From NCBI RefSeq assembly GCF_020687165.1, contig NZ_JAJEQC010000011.1: a stretch of DNA of 64,000 nt; one strand, written 5' to 3'. The stretch comes from Hominenteromicrobium mulieris. Lineage in GTDB: Bacteria > Bacillota > Clostridia > Oscillospirales > Acutalibacteraceae. Position numbers and translations under genes: made by a program. Numbering within the stretch: the stretch's first letter is position 1; each line of letters opens with the position of its first letter. This document shows positions 24,530-33,120 of this stretch, in pieces. The notes beneath the pieces are model-generated. The model was given only the letters and a program-made list of their open reading frames with translations. It ran no database searches and was not told the origin of the DNA.

Positions 24530-24706
24530 TCAAGCGACGAGAGGAAAATCTCGTTTTTTGCGGGTGGGTAAACTGAGACCGGCGACTTGCGCGGGTGTAA
24601 GCCCGTTCAAAGCGGAATGAGGACGAACAAAGTTAAAGAAGAACACAAACATGGAGATCAGGTTATTAGCGCTCTCAAAGGAAGAAAAGCCCTGCTTTGG
24701 TCCTAT
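24530..24706 (-). pseudogene. C-terminal remnant of a DDE transposase
   Basis: On the minus strand the frame reads GPKQGFSSFESANNLISMFVFF and then NFVRPHSALNGLTPAQVAGL to a TGA at 24530. The NF-RPHSALNG-TPA pattern is the usual C-terminus of IS6/IS3-like DDE transposases. The catalytic core is absent; the left side merges with unrelated sequence near 24706. It is a dead fragment. Confidence 0.7.
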
Positions 24707-24749
24707 GTCAAGATTTAGTACAAGTTAAAATGAGAAATTTCTCCCAAAT

Positions 24750-25015
24750 TCAACCTGCCCGCAGCTCCGCCTTAATGTGTGCTCTTTTATATACTTGCTC
24801 GAATTCATCTGGTGACATATAGTCGCAATGACTGTGAATTCGTTTCGTGTTGTAAAAAGCTTCCAGATATTTGAAAATCAACCGGTATACCTGCTTGTAA
24901 TCGCGAATTTTAAAGCGATTGAGCCATTCACGCTTGAGAATAGAATGAAAGGATTCCATGCACGCATGGTGCAGAATCCATGTGTCAGCAAAATAACACT
25001 GTTACCTTTGAAAGT
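24750..25015 (-). pseudogene. C-terminal remnant of an IS3-family transposase (OrfB)
   Basis: The intact part begins MESFHSILKREWLNRF and ends with NTKRIHSHCDYMSPDEFEQVY, the C-terminal end of IS150/IS3-type OrfB, which follows the last catalytic glutamate. The frame is open a little farther upstream (LHHACMESF), then meets unrelated sequence at about 25015, where the Nudix gene ends. The N-terminal part of the integrase core is missing. Confidence 0.75.
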
Positions 25016-25016
25016 A

Positions 25017-25514
25017 TTAGATTACGTACTCAATTATTTCAAAGGACTTTTTGTTGTTAATAAGTTCACACACCTTTATTACTAGTGGTGAAGCATTTTT
25101 CTCGCAAAAACTATCGATAGATATCCACTTGTAACCTAGAGAGTCATTTTCGACCGAGCCTGATCTATCGTTTACATACTCACTAATTTCTTTCTCGCTA
25201 TCACTTATGATGTCAATACAATACGTCATAGCAATATGATGCGTATAATCGAAACCGTTATAGGGAGAGTTTGTCAATATATCGAAAGTACTCAAATTTT
25301 CTGAAATAGAAACACACAATCCGGTTTCTTCTTCTATTTCTCGGATTAAGCATTCTGATATGCTTTCAGGATTTTCAAAGGATCCACCAGGAAGATCCCA
25401 CAGTCCAGAATATGGTCCGCCGTTTTTTTCAATAACTAACAGTTCCTTTCTTTTATTCACACAAACACCATATACTCCATAATGTCTGTGCCACTGCTTA
25501 TTGTTGTTTCGCAT
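25017..25514 (-). CDS. Nudix hydrolase
   Basis: Nudix enzymes hydrolyse nucleoside diphosphates linked to another group. The 165-residue product has a complete Nudix box at 43-66 (GGSFENPESISECLIREIEEET plus GL), with the REIEEE metal-binding core. The N-terminus WHRHYGVYGVCVNKRKELLVIEKNGGPYSGLWDLPGG is the usual approach to the box. The gene is AT-rich compared with the chromosome. Its ATG lies 16 bases beyond the stop of a decayed kinase-like gene, which suggests a former two-gene nucleotide-metabolism operon that arrived by transfer. The substrate is unknown. Confidence 0.85.
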   Translation of the reverse strand: MRNNNKQWHRHYGVYGVCVNKRKELLVIEKNGGPYSGLWDLPGGSFENPESISECLIREIEEETGLCVSISENLSTFDILTNSPYNGFDYTHHIAMTYCIDIISDSEKEISEYVNDRSGSVENDSLGYKWISIDSFCEKNASPLVIKVCELINNKKSFEIIEYVI

Positions 25515-25529
25515 GGTTTTCTATCTCCA

Positions 25530-25726
25530 TTATTTATAGACTTTTTTGAGTTGCTGAACTAGTTCGCTCAACATTTGAGCTTTTTCTTGTTTTGCATCAA
25601 TAATTACAAATTTTCATTTTGTGGCATAACGCAAGAACGTATCTCTGACACGAGATTGGAATTCTAAAAAGCTAGTATCCGTGTCCGAATTATATATCAT
25701 ATCTTCTGCGTTGTAAATAGATATGA
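25530..25726 (-). pseudogene. Remnant of a thymidylate-kinase-like gene
   Basis: The minus-strand frame reads SIYNAEDMIYNSDTDTSF, LEFQSRVRDTFLRYATK, a TGA stop, then KFVIIDAKQEKAQMLSELVQQLKKVYK and TAA at 25530. The pattern (QSRVRDTFLRYA..., VIIDA) resembles the C-terminal third of dTMP-kinase-like P-loop kinases. The in-frame stop and the missing P-loop part make it non-functional. It precedes the Nudix gene on the same strand. Confidence 0.6.
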
Positions 25727-25762
25727 CCCACAAAGAGATAAAAAGAGTGGGATAGAAAAGAA

Positions 25763-26551
25763 TCAGGCGTTAGAAAGAATTTCACGGAGGAGATCAAGAG
25801 GGCTTTTGCCGCCCAGCGTGCGCATGGGCTTTCTGTTGCTCCAGTGCAAATGATCTTTGAGCTTTCGGTTTAGATCTTCTACACTTGCAAACTTTTCCCA
25901 GTTGTAAAAATAGCGCTGATCGTTTCGATGACTCCGCTCTACCTTGCCGTTGTGCCAAGGCGTTCTGGGTGGAATCACCTTGTGCTGCACACCGGCGTTC
26001 TTCAAAGCAATGTCAAACGGACAGAGTTCCGTATCGCTGATGTACTTGTATGTAAACTCCGTCCCGTTATCCGTCTGGATTGTCTGAATCTAGAACGGAA
26101 ATATTTTTTGAAGCATTTTGAAGAACTTTACCGAGTTTTCCGGTGTATGCTCCTCAAACCCGTAAATAAAACGTATTCTGGTGCATTCGTCTATGGCTGT
26201 CCATCGGTATAAGTGCTTTCCGTCTCGTTTTGCTGCGCCTTTCAGGAAGTTATACGGCACTTCTTTAACGTCTACCTGCACTTTTTCTCCCGGAACAAGA
26301 ATCTCGGAATACCGGCGGTCACTCTTGCGTATGTTTGGCTTTTCCTGCTTGCCTCCGCACAGTCCGAGTCTTTTGGCGGCATAGATGAATCCGCTGTAGC
26401 TTCTGCTGTAACCGCCTTCCTTTGCCGCCATATATGCACCTTCCCAGCCGTAGCGAAAGTAAGACTGCCGCACAGCTTCACGAATCATATCTTCTTCACG
26501 GGCTGTATGCTGATGCGGATGGCTATTCGGTCTGTGCGACTTTTCTTTCAA
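25763..26551 (-). pseudogene. Degenerate DDE (IS481/rve-type) transposase
   Basis: Two segments of one frame, 26551-26090 and 26087-25763, are separated by a single TAG. Together they give a helix-turn-helix region, the integrase catalytic core with QVDVKE and WTAIDECTRIRFIYGF, IQTDNGTEF, and a C-terminal part with PRTPWHNGKVERSHRNDQRYFY, that is, the D, D and E of the active site. A second defect cuts the N-terminus near 26551, where only a TTG is available. No terminal inverted repeats were recognised. It is a dead insertion sequence. Confidence 0.75.
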
Positions 26552-26625
26552 CGATTACCGGAATTCCGTCGTCTCTTTCTGCAACACTGCACTCCTTTTG
26601 ATTAGCGTTTTTTTCTCCACACCCC

Positions 26626-26683
26626 TTGCAAACCAGAAAGAAGCGCGGTATAATATGACCGGAAGAACCGAAACGGTCATATT
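26626..26683 (+). promoter_or_regulatory. tetR promoter with overlapping palindromic operator
   Basis: TTGCAA, a 17-base spacer and TATAAT (26649-26654) form the promoter. AATATGACCG (26652-26661) and CGGTCATATT (26674-26683) are ten-base perfect arms starting within the -10, as expected for autorepression by the TetR protein encoded just downstream. Confidence 0.75.
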
Positions 26684-26700
26684 TCAGGGAGGGTGCGGCC

Positions 26701-27279
26701 TTGGCTTTTACCGATTACGAGACTGAGCAGCTCCGCAAGGCGTTGCTGAAGGAAACGAGACATTGTGCTGTCACGCTGGGGATGAAGAAAACCTCAGTGG
26801 ATCAACTGACAAAGGCTGTCGGTATCGCAAAAGGCTCATTTTATAAATTCTTCGAATCCAAGGAGATGGCCTTCTTCGCGGTTTTGGAGAACATTCACTC
26901 CGAGCTTTACGGGGTGGCTGACCAGGCGTTGCACAGAAATGGCGGCCTGCCAACATCGGAGCGCGCGGCAGAGGCGGTTCTGGCCGTCTGCCGGCGGCTG
27001 TCCGATACCGGCGACATGGTTTTCATTGAACATGACGCCAAGTTGCTTTTACAGAGATTGCCGGAGGGCGTCAAAAAGGAACATTACCACGATGACGAGA
27101 CGCACATTCGTCTGCTTCTGGAAAAATATGGCCTTGTTCCTAAACGGGGGATTTCACTTGCCGCCGCGACAGTACGCGGACTGATTCTGACCGTCTCACA
27201 CAAGGAGCAAATCGGAGAACTGTACCCGCAGGTACTGGAAACGCTGGTGTACGGCGCTTGCAGGGAGTTATTTAAATAA
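26701..27279 (+). CDS. TetR family transcriptional regulator
   Basis: The N-terminal domain has the TetR helix-turn-helix (VTLGMKKTSVDQLTKAVGIAKGSFYKFFESKEMAFFAV, about 22-60). The C-terminal part is a variable ligand domain without a recognised signature. Length is 192. The start is TTG at 26701, placed eight bases after GGAGGG; no in-frame ATG offers a complete DNA-binding domain. A palindrome over its promoter suggests autorepression, and it is the first gene of the methyltransferase/hydrolase cluster, so it probably senses a small molecule processed or imported by that cluster. Confidence 0.85.
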   Translation: MAFTDYETEQLRKALLKETRHCAVTLGMKKTSVDQLTKAVGIAKGSFYKFFESKEMAFFAVLENIHSELYGVADQALHRNGGLPTSERAAEAVLAVCRRLSDTGDMVFIEHDAKLLLQRLPEGVKKEHYHDDETHIRLLLEKYGLVPKRGISLAAATVRGLILTVSHKEQIGELYPQVLETLVYGACRELFK

Positions 27280-27283
27280 GCGG

Positions 27284-27307
27284 AAGGCCGCAGAGATGCG
27301 GCTTTTC
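27284..27307 (+). terminator. Weak terminator after tetR
   Basis: GCCGC-AGAGAT-GCGGC is followed by TTTTC. It would partly separate tetR from the operon, which has its own promoter. Confidence 0.5.
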
Positions 27308-27312
27308 TGAGA

Positions 27313-27370
27313 TACAATGGTTAGCACCATCTAACCGTTCGGGTGCACGCGTCGGTTAGGTTAATCTAAC
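27313..27370 (+). promoter_or_regulatory. Operon promoter region with two GTTAG-N6-CTAAC boxes
   Basis: TACAAT (27313-27318) is a likely -10. Box A, GTTAG-CACCAT-CTAAC (27320-27335), follows it directly, and box B, GTTAG-GTTAAT-CTAAC (27355-27370), lies just before the ribosome binding site of the first methyltransferase gene. Two operators over the start region suggest tight repression. Confidence 0.65.
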
Positions 27371-27389
27371 ATTGAAAGGAATGATAGCG

Positions 27390-28004
27390 ATGCAGGGACA
27401 CAAGAATTTCTGGGACAAAAATGCCGGTCGGTACGACCGCTTTATGCGAAAGGATTGGGCGGCGTATGACGAGATGTATGAGCTGATCCGGCCGGTTGTA
27501 AAAGCCAAGACGGTGTTGGAGCTGGCGACCGGCACGGGATTGATTGCAAAACACATCGTAAACGCGGCGGCGCACATCGAGGCGACGGACGCCTCTGCGG
27601 AGATGATCGCTGAGGCAAAGCGAGATACCCGCTCTGCCAAGCTGCACTTCTCCGTGCAGGATATGTTCCGCCTGCCCTATGCGGATAAGTCCTTTGATGT
27701 AGTGATCGTGTCCAACGCGCTGCACATCGTGCCGCAGCCAGAGAAAGCCCTTGCCGAGATCCGCCGGGTGCTGAAGGATGACGGCGTGTTGATTGCGCCC
27801 ACCTTCACCCATGCGGGAAACTCGTTTTCCGGCAAGGTCAGGGCATTTTTTATGAGGATGGCAGGCTTTCCCCTCCGCAGCAAGTGGACGAGCGCGGAAT
27901 ACCTGCGTTTCCTACGGCAAAACGGCTGGGCGGTGCGGAAAAGCGCTGTTCTGAAGGCATCCTTCCCGCTGACCTATGCGGAATGTGTGAAATCGGAGGT
28001 GTGA
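27390..28004 (+). CDS. Class I SAM-dependent methyltransferase
   Basis: The 204-residue product has the UbiE/Methyltransf_11 pattern: motif I TVLELATGTG (41-50), an acidic loop at EATDASAEMI, then FDVVIVSNALHIVPQPEKALAEIRRVLKDDGVLIAPTF (motifs II-III). It methylates a small molecule that cannot be identified from sequence. ATG 27390 is placed nine bases after AAAGGA; an ATG at 27381 sits too close to it. It is the first gene of the plus-strand operon and follows two GTTAG-N6-CTAAC boxes. Its stop is five bases before the next gene. Confidence 0.85.
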   Translation: MQGHKNFWDKNAGRYDRFMRKDWAAYDEMYELIRPVVKAKTVLELATGTGLIAKHIVNAAAHIEATDASAEMIAEAKRDTRSAKLHFSVQDMFRLPYADKSFDVVIVSNALHIVPQPEKALAEIRRVLKDDGVLIAPTFTHAGNSFSGKVRAFFMRMAGFPLRSKWTSAEYLRFLRQNGWAVRKSAVLKASFPLTYAECVKSEV

Positions 28005-28008
28005 TAAG

Positions 28009-28614
28009 ATGTCATTTTTTGAGAACACCAGAAAGCCTGTGGGGCTTGGCGGGAAAATCATGGTCGCCATGATGAACCTGGGGCACCGTCCTGTGGCACG
28101 GTGGGGACTTCGCTTTTTGGAGCTTACTCTGGACGCCAAGGTGCTGGACTGCGGCTGCGGCGGAGGGGCGAACATCAAGAGACTTCTGAAAAAATGCCCG
28201 GAAGGTATTGTCAAGGGCATTGACTATTCCCCCGTCAGTGTAGAGAAATCCAAAAAGGTCAACGAGGCCGCCATAGCGGAGGGCCGCTGCACCGTTCTGC
28301 AAGGCAGCGTGGCGGATATGATTTTTGCAGGCGACTGGTTCGATGCGGTAACGGCCTTTGAAACCGTCTATTTCTGGCCCGATCTGCCGCGGTGCTTCCG
28401 GGAGGTTTACCGGGTGCTGAAGCCCGGCGGGACATTGCTCATCTGCAACGAGAGCAATGGCGACTCGGACAAGGATGAGAAGTGGACGGAGATCATCGGC
28501 GGCATGACCATCTACAAGGACGCCGAGCTGAAGATGTATCTGGAGCAGGCGGGCTTTCACGATGTGCAGATACGCAAAAAGAAAAGCTGGCTCTGCATTA
28601 CGGCGTGGAAATGA
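28009..28614 (+). CDS. Class I SAM-dependent methyltransferase
   Basis: The 201-residue product shows motif I KVLDCGCGGGAN (44-55), the acidic loop GIDYSPVSVEKS, the motif around WFDAVTAFETVYFWPDLPRCFREVYRVLKPGGTLLICNE, and a C-terminal strand typical of small-molecule methyltransferases. It is only distantly similar to the methyltransferase before it, so the two are not a recent duplication. It is four bases downstream of that gene and follows GGAGGTGTGATAAG. Confidence 0.85.
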   Translation: MSFFENTRKPVGLGGKIMVAMMNLGHRPVARWGLRFLELTLDAKVLDCGCGGGANIKRLLKKCPEGIVKGIDYSPVSVEKSKKVNEAAIAEGRCTVLQGSVADMIFAGDWFDAVTAFETVYFWPDLPRCFREVYRVLKPGGTLLICNESNGDSDKDEKWTEIIGGMTIYKDAELKMYLEQAGFHDVQIRKKKSWLCITAWK

Positions 28615-28626
28615 GGGGGCTAAATC

Positions 28627-29532
28627 ATGAGTATCTTTGCATCTATCTTACGCAGCGTATACAAGCTCTCCGGCGCGAAAAAGGCATTCGCCTTGCCGGA
28701 GGATGCACTGCGAAAGGAAATTGAAAAGCAGAACCGGCATCGTGGCGTTTTTACGCCCACCGACCGCAAGGCATATTATGAAACGATCGCGGTAAACGGC
28801 TTTCCCTGCCTGATCGTGCGAGAGCATCCGAAGCCGTCCGAGCGCGCGATTCTCTATTTCTTTGGCGGCGGCATGGTGATCGGCCCCGATAAGGGCGACC
28901 TGCCTGTGATGCGCAAGCTCTGCCGCGAGACCGGCTGTGATGTGTGGTTTCCGTTTTACCCGCTCTGCATGGAACACTGCATTACTGAAACCTACGCGAT
29001 GGTGTACGAATGTTATCGAAAAATGATTGCACTGTACGGCGGCGGAAATGTCAGTACTTGTGGCTTTTCCTCCGGCGGTGCGCTGGCGCTGGGCATTGCG
29101 GCGCACAACAACGCGCAGCCCAAACCGCTGCCGCATCCGAGGCACATTGTCGCCGTATCCCCCGGTGAGGTGCCGTGGAACGATGCGGAAAAGGCGCGGA
29201 TGCGGGTGCTCAATGAAAGGGATGTTTCCATCGATTATGCCTTTATGGTGACGGTGGAGAAGTTCATGCGGCACGGCTGCGAGAATGTGCCGGACTATAT
29301 GCTCTCCGGCTCTCGGGGAGATTTTACCGGCGTGGGCGATATTCACTTCTTCTATTCTGCCGACGAGGTGCTCTACGGCGCTTTGCCGGACTTTGAGGAA
29401 GCCTGCAAACGGGCAAATGTCCCCTGTACGGTGTCTGCCCGCCCGAAGATGGTGCATTGCTACTGTATGCTGCCGATCTTCAAGGAGGCAAAGGAGGACT
29501 TTGCGAAAATCGTGGACATTTTGAAAAAATGA
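28627..29532 (+). CDS. Alpha/beta hydrolase (HSL/acetyl-esterase-like)
   Basis: The 301-residue product has the hormone-sensitive-lipase-type oxyanion motif YFFGGGMV (about 78-84), the nucleophile elbow GFSSG at 146-150 (Ser148), a likely acid near DIHFFYSADEVLYG and a catalytic His in MVHCYCMLP. Such enzymes cleave esters or amides. Together with the other hydrolases in the operon it could open an ester or lactone in the imported ligand; that is inference. GAGGGGGC lies upstream of the ATG. Confidence 0.82.
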   Translation: MSIFASILRSVYKLSGAKKAFALPEDALRKEIEKQNRHRGVFTPTDRKAYYETIAVNGFPCLIVREHPKPSERAILYFFGGGMVIGPDKGDLPVMRKLCRETGCDVWFPFYPLCMEHCITETYAMVYECYRKMIALYGGGNVSTCGFSSGGALALGIAAHNNAQPKPLPHPRHIVAVSPGEVPWNDAEKARMRVLNERDVSIDYAFMVTVEKFMRHGCENVPDYMLSGSRGDFTGVGDIHFFYSADEVLYGALPDFEEACKRANVPCTVSARPKMVHCYCMLPIFKEAKEDFAKIVDILKK

Positions 29533-29576
29533 GATCGGAAACGGTCGTGTGATGATTGAAATACGGAGGGAAACCC

Positions 29577-30260
29577 ATGGAACGAAAAGAAGTCATTCGC
29601 GGTGCGTACCGACTGACAGGCGGCAACAATTTTTATGACGGCATGATCACCTGCTCTACCCTGAGCGGGAAAGCGGTGTGCCGTCTGGTGTGGGATATGA
29701 ACAAGGCGGAATGTGATGCTTATCTTGAAAAAGCACTGTCGGGTATTCCAGATGATTTCTCTGGCAAGCTGCTGGAGGTGCCGGTAGGGACGGGTATCCT
29801 GACCATGCCGGTTTATCAGACGCTGCCAAAAGCAGACATCACCTGTCTAGATTACTCGGCGGATATGATGGGACAGGCGCAGGAAAAGGCCGACCGCCTG
29901 CACCTGAAAAACGTAACCTTTCGGCAGGGTGATGTGGGCGCACTTCCCTATGCGGACGGTGCGTTTGATATTGTGTTGTCGCTGAACGGCTTTCATGCTT
30001 TTCCGGACAAGGAAGCCGCCTATCGGGAGGTTTTCCGGGTTTTGAGACCCGGCGGGACATTCTGCGGCTGCTTCTATGTGAGGGACGAACAGAAGCGGAC
30101 AGACTGGTTTATCCGGCACATTTATGAAAAGGCGGGCTTCTTCACACCGCCCTATGAGACGGTTTCCAGTCTGAAAGCGCGGCTGGATGGAATGTATACG
30201 GATGTGGACATGGGAAACCTGAAAAGCATGGCGTGGTTTGTCTGCCGAAAATCAAAATAG
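29577..30260 (+). CDS. Class I SAM-dependent methyltransferase
   Basis: The 227-residue product has motif I KLLEVPVGTG (64-73) with Val-Pro where most relatives have Gly-Cys or Ala-Thr, the acidic loop CLDYSADMMGQA, and FDIVLSLNGFHAFPDKEAAYREVFRVLRPGGTFCGCFYV. The ATG at 29577 follows GGAGGGAAACCC; the earlier TTG at 29556 precedes this site. It overlaps no neighbour, but the MBL-fold gene starts 12 bases after its stop. Confidence 0.85.
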   Translation: MERKEVIRGAYRLTGGNNFYDGMITCSTLSGKAVCRLVWDMNKAECDAYLEKALSGIPDDFSGKLLEVPVGTGILTMPVYQTLPKADITCLDYSADMMGQAQEKADRLHLKNVTFRQGDVGALPYADGAFDIVLSLNGFHAFPDKEAAYREVFRVLRPGGTFCGCFYVRDEQKRTDWFIRHIYEKAGFFTPPYETVSSLKARLDGMYTDVDMGNLKSMAWFVCRKSK

Positions 30261-30271
30261 GGAGCGATAAT

Positions 30272-31135
30272 ATGTCAAAGAAAGCAACCGAATTTCAGAA
30301 AAAAGAAATGAGCAAAATGTACCGCGGCAAGGAAATCTTCAAGCCGCTGAATACCGGCTGGATCGACGACCATGTGGCCTGCGTGCGGGAGTGGGTGGCC
30401 AACATCTTCTTCTACCGCAAAGGCGATACGACCATTATGATCGATGCGGGCTACAACTACGACCGCCTTGCCGAAAAAATGGGCTGGCTCGGCATTGATC
30501 CGAAGTCGATACGCCATATCCTTATCACCCATCAGGACACCGACCATGTGGGCGCGGTGGAGTCCGACAGTCCGGGATTGTTCCGGGACGCAAAGCTGTA
30601 CATAGGCGAGGTTGAGAACCGGTATCTCACCGGCGAGGTGCGGCGAAAAGTGATCTATCATCTCTATAAATTACCGCAGGTCACGATCAACAACGAAAAG
30701 GTGCTGCTGCATGACGGCGAGGTTTTCGACATTGACGGCATCAAAATCGAATGCTTCCTTGTTCCCGGTCATACCTGGGGTCATATGGTCTACCTCATTG
30801 ACGATGAGTATTTGTTTACCGGTGACACGCTGTGGTTCGGCGCAGATGGCGGATATAGCTTCATTTCCTCGTTGGCAGAGGACAATAAGCTGGCTGTGCA
30901 GTCACTTGCGGAGCTGGAGCGTAAGCTGCGCGCACGCGGTTTGCATCCGTATTTCATCACCGGTCACACGGGATGGACGGACAATTTGGAATTTGCTTTT
31001 GCCCATAAGGACAAGCTCTGTTCGCCATTCAAAAAACGGGTACACGACCCGTCGGCGCCCTATGATGCCTACGACGAATCGGACGATACCGAAGAAAATG
31101 CAAAGAGCGGTTTTCTGAAAGGCGTGGGAAGATGA
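30272..31135 (+). CDS. Metallo-beta-lactamase-fold hydrolase
   Basis: MBL-fold enzymes hydrolyse or oxidise substrates with a dinuclear metal site. The 287-residue product has the metal motif as HQDTDH (87-92), so the second histidine of the usual HxHxDH is Asp, followed by PGHTWGH and FTGDTLW and a late GHTGW. The order fits the lactonase/glyoxalase-II-like part of the superfamily, but the Asp variant makes metal use uncertain. The N-terminus (about 30 residues) is charged. ATG 30272 follows GGGAG; it overlaps the next gene by four bases (ATGA). Confidence 0.83.
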   Translation: MSKKATEFQKKEMSKMYRGKEIFKPLNTGWIDDHVACVREWVANIFFYRKGDTTIMIDAGYNYDRLAEKMGWLGIDPKSIRHILITHQDTDHVGAVESDSPGLFRDAKLYIGEVENRYLTGEVRRKVIYHLYKLPQVTINNEKVLLHDGEVFDIDGIKIECFLVPGHTWGHMVYLIDDEYLFTGDTLWFGADGGYSFISSLAEDNKLAVQSLAELERKLRARGLHPYFITGHTGWTDNLEFAFAHKDKLCSPFKKRVHDPSAPYDAYDESDDTEENAKSGFLKGVGR

Positions 31136-31833
31136 AGGACAGCGAATTGCAATTTGACCGCAGCTGTCACGTCTTATATTCCAAGCCCTGCAAAAAGGAA
31201 ATTCTGGCGAAAATCGCCCTGCACTATCCGGAGGCGGAGCGCGAGGCGGTCTGGGAGCAGGTGCAGCTGAGATACGCAGAGCTTCTTTCCGACTGGCGCA
31301 CAGACCTCGGCGGCAAGAAGAATTTTCACAACGGCGCAGGCGGCACCTACGACTGCATCGCCATCATGTGCTTTTACGATGTGTGCCGGGATGTGGTCAC
31401 ATTCCGCGAAATGGAAGAGATCGAAGAGAATCTGATCCTGCCGGCGTTCCGGAAGCTGCGCTTCGTTGACATCAATAAGCCGTTTTGGAAAAGGCTGATG
31501 TATCGGGCATTCACCACCGCCAAAAAGCGCTGCGATGCATGGCACGATTACGAGATGAATGTTGCGCCTTACGAAGGCGGCAAGCCCATCTATTATGAAT
31601 TTACGGCGTGTCCGGCGGCGGAATTTGCCAAGCAGTTCGGATTTACGGACATTATGCCCGCCCTGTGCAATGTGGACTATGCGTCCATGGAGCTGCTGCA
31701 TGCCAAGCTCGTGCGGACAACTACCTGCGTGGACGGCTACCAGTGCGACTACACCATCTGCGGCGATAAAGACCCATACTTAAAGGAACATCCCGAATAT
31801 CGAGATGAGGCGGGCTTCAGGAGGAATCGGTAA
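31132..31833 (+). CDS. ATC hydrolase family protein, paralogue 1
   Basis: The family (named for L-2-amino-thiazoline-4-carboxylate hydrolase, which opens a thiazoline ring) is recognised from the C-terminal pattern TACPAAEFAKQFG, then ALCNVDY, LVRTTTCVDGYQ and CDYTICGD. The 233-residue product also has the N-terminal helices and the FWKRLMYRAFTTAKKR segment of the family. Its actual substrate is not known. It starts inside the stop region of the MBL gene (ATGA) and overlaps the next gene by one base. Three divergent paralogues follow in the same operon. Confidence 0.8.
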   Translation: MKDSELQFDRSCHVLYSKPCKKEILAKIALHYPEAEREAVWEQVQLRYAELLSDWRTDLGGKKNFHNGAGGTYDCIAIMCFYDVCRDVVTFREMEEIEENLILPAFRKLRFVDINKPFWKRLMYRAFTTAKKRCDAWHDYEMNVAPYEGGKPIYYEFTACPAAEFAKQFGFTDIMPALCNVDYASMELLHAKLVRTTTCVDGYQCDYTICGDKDPYLKEHPEYRDEAGFRRNR

Positions 31834-32327
31834 TGCTTTTACAGGTGATTTTGGAAGGCATCGGGCTGGGCGTTCTGCTCATTTTGGTTTGCGCCATCGG
31901 TATCCGCAAGGGCGCGGTGGGCATGGTGCATCTTTACAGCCCGGAGGTGCAGGAGCGGTGCGTAACGCTGGGACTTACAACACACGCGAAAATCAAGCGA
32001 AATGCTTTGATTTTCAAAGCTGTCTGCGTCCCCGGCTACATCGCCTATGTGCTGGTCTGCGTCTATGCGCTCAACGGCGCAAAGGGCTTCGTTCAGGGCT
32101 TTTGGCAGCTGCTGGTCATACTGTCCGTTATGAATCTCATAGACCGATTTTGGGTTGACGGCTATTGGGTAGGACATACGAACGCATGGGAAATTCCGGG
32201 AACGGAAGACCTGAAACCCTACATTACAGCCAAGGATAAGGGCAAAAAGTGGCTGTTCGGCACGGTGGGCATGGCGGTCATTTCGGCAGCACTGGCGGCA
32301 ATCATGATGCTTTTTATGGAAAGCTGA
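31833..32327 (+). CDS. Membrane protein with four predicted TM segments
   Basis: The 164-residue product has membrane segments at about 3-24, 63-83, 88-106 and 143-162, with a conserved-looking loop DRFWVDGYWVGHTNAWEIPGTEDL. I do not recognise a named family or a transporter signature. It starts at TAATG with the stop of ATC paralogue 1. The position inside an enzyme operon suggests an accessory membrane role. Confidence 0.7.
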   Translation: MLLQVILEGIGLGVLLILVCAIGIRKGAVGMVHLYSPEVQERCVTLGLTTHAKIKRNALIFKAVCVPGYIAYVLVCVYALNGAKGFVQGFWQLLVILSVMNLIDRFWVDGYWVGHTNAWEIPGTEDLKPYITAKDKGKKWLFGTVGMAVISAALAAIMMLFMES

Positions 32328-32337
32328 GGCGATAGAA

Positions 32338-33111
32338 ATGCTGTTTCAAACATATGGCGACAGGAGGAATCCTGCCGTGCTGTTCTTTCATGCTATGGGC
32401 GTGACAGGCGCAAGCAGCGAACCGATTGCGAGGTTTTTGCAGGATCGGTATTTCTGCATTCTGCCCACCTCCACCGTTTACTGCGAGGGGCAGAAATATG
32501 TCAGCAAGCTGGACGAAATACGGCAGGTGGAGGACTTTCTGCATCGACAGGGAGTGGAGCGGCTGGCGATGGTGGTCGCTTCTTCCATCGGTGCAGACCT
32601 TGCCATGGCGTTTCTGACGCAGACGAAGCTGCCCGTGGAGCACGCTTTCTTTGACGGCGGGCAGTTCGCCCAAATCGGAAAGGGCACGCGCCGTATCATG
32701 ACGCCGTTTCTGTATTTTGCCATCAAGAGCCTATATTGGTCGAAGGGCGGTACGCTGAAAAAGATACTGTGGTGTGACGACGATTCCATAAAGCCGTATT
32801 TTATAGCCGCAGGGGAAAATCTGACCTATACAAATTTGCGACGGCAGATTTCGGACAGCCTGGAGGATAAGCCCTTTCCGTCCCTTCCCGAGGAACTGCA
32901 AAAGCACAGCTATTTTGAGTTTGGCAGCATAGAAGATCATTTCAAATACCGTCAGGCGGTGATGGAAGCCTACCCCTGCGGCCATTATCCCGTGTTTGAG
33001 GGATACGAGCATATGCAATATCAGATTCGCGATCCAAAGGGGTTCGCCGAAATGCTGGCATATATCGCCGAGCGTGACTGTATGCCGGAACTGCCATTTA
33101 TCAGAAAGTGA
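32338..33111 (+). CDS. Alpha/beta hydrolase
   Basis: The 257-residue product opens with a short beta strand and the oxyanion-type AVLFFHAMGVTG, and has a nucleophile elbow VVASSIGADLA (Ser83), in which the first Gly of GxSxG is Ala. A helical cap occupies about 100-190, and HMQYQ or GHYP near the C-terminus may hold the catalytic histidine. The deviation from GxSxG and the lack of a clear acid leave activity uncertain. It lies ten bases after the membrane protein gene, with GAGGCG upstream. Confidence 0.75.
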   Translation: MLFQTYGDRRNPAVLFFHAMGVTGASSEPIARFLQDRYFCILPTSTVYCEGQKYVSKLDEIRQVEDFLHRQGVERLAMVVASSIGADLAMAFLTQTKLPVEHAFFDGGQFAQIGKGTRRIMTPFLYFAIKSLYWSKGGTLKKILWCDDDSIKPYFIAAGENLTYTNLRRQISDSLEDKPFPSLPEELQKHSYFEFGSIEDHFKYRQAVMEAYPCGHYPVFEGYEHMQYQIRDPKGFAEMLAYIAERDCMPELPFIRK

Positions 33112-33120
33112 GATGTACCT

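Noticed and set aside
31174..31701. Minus-strand open frames opposite the enzyme operon
   Set aside because: They follow from GC-rich third codon positions of the real genes and lack start signals.
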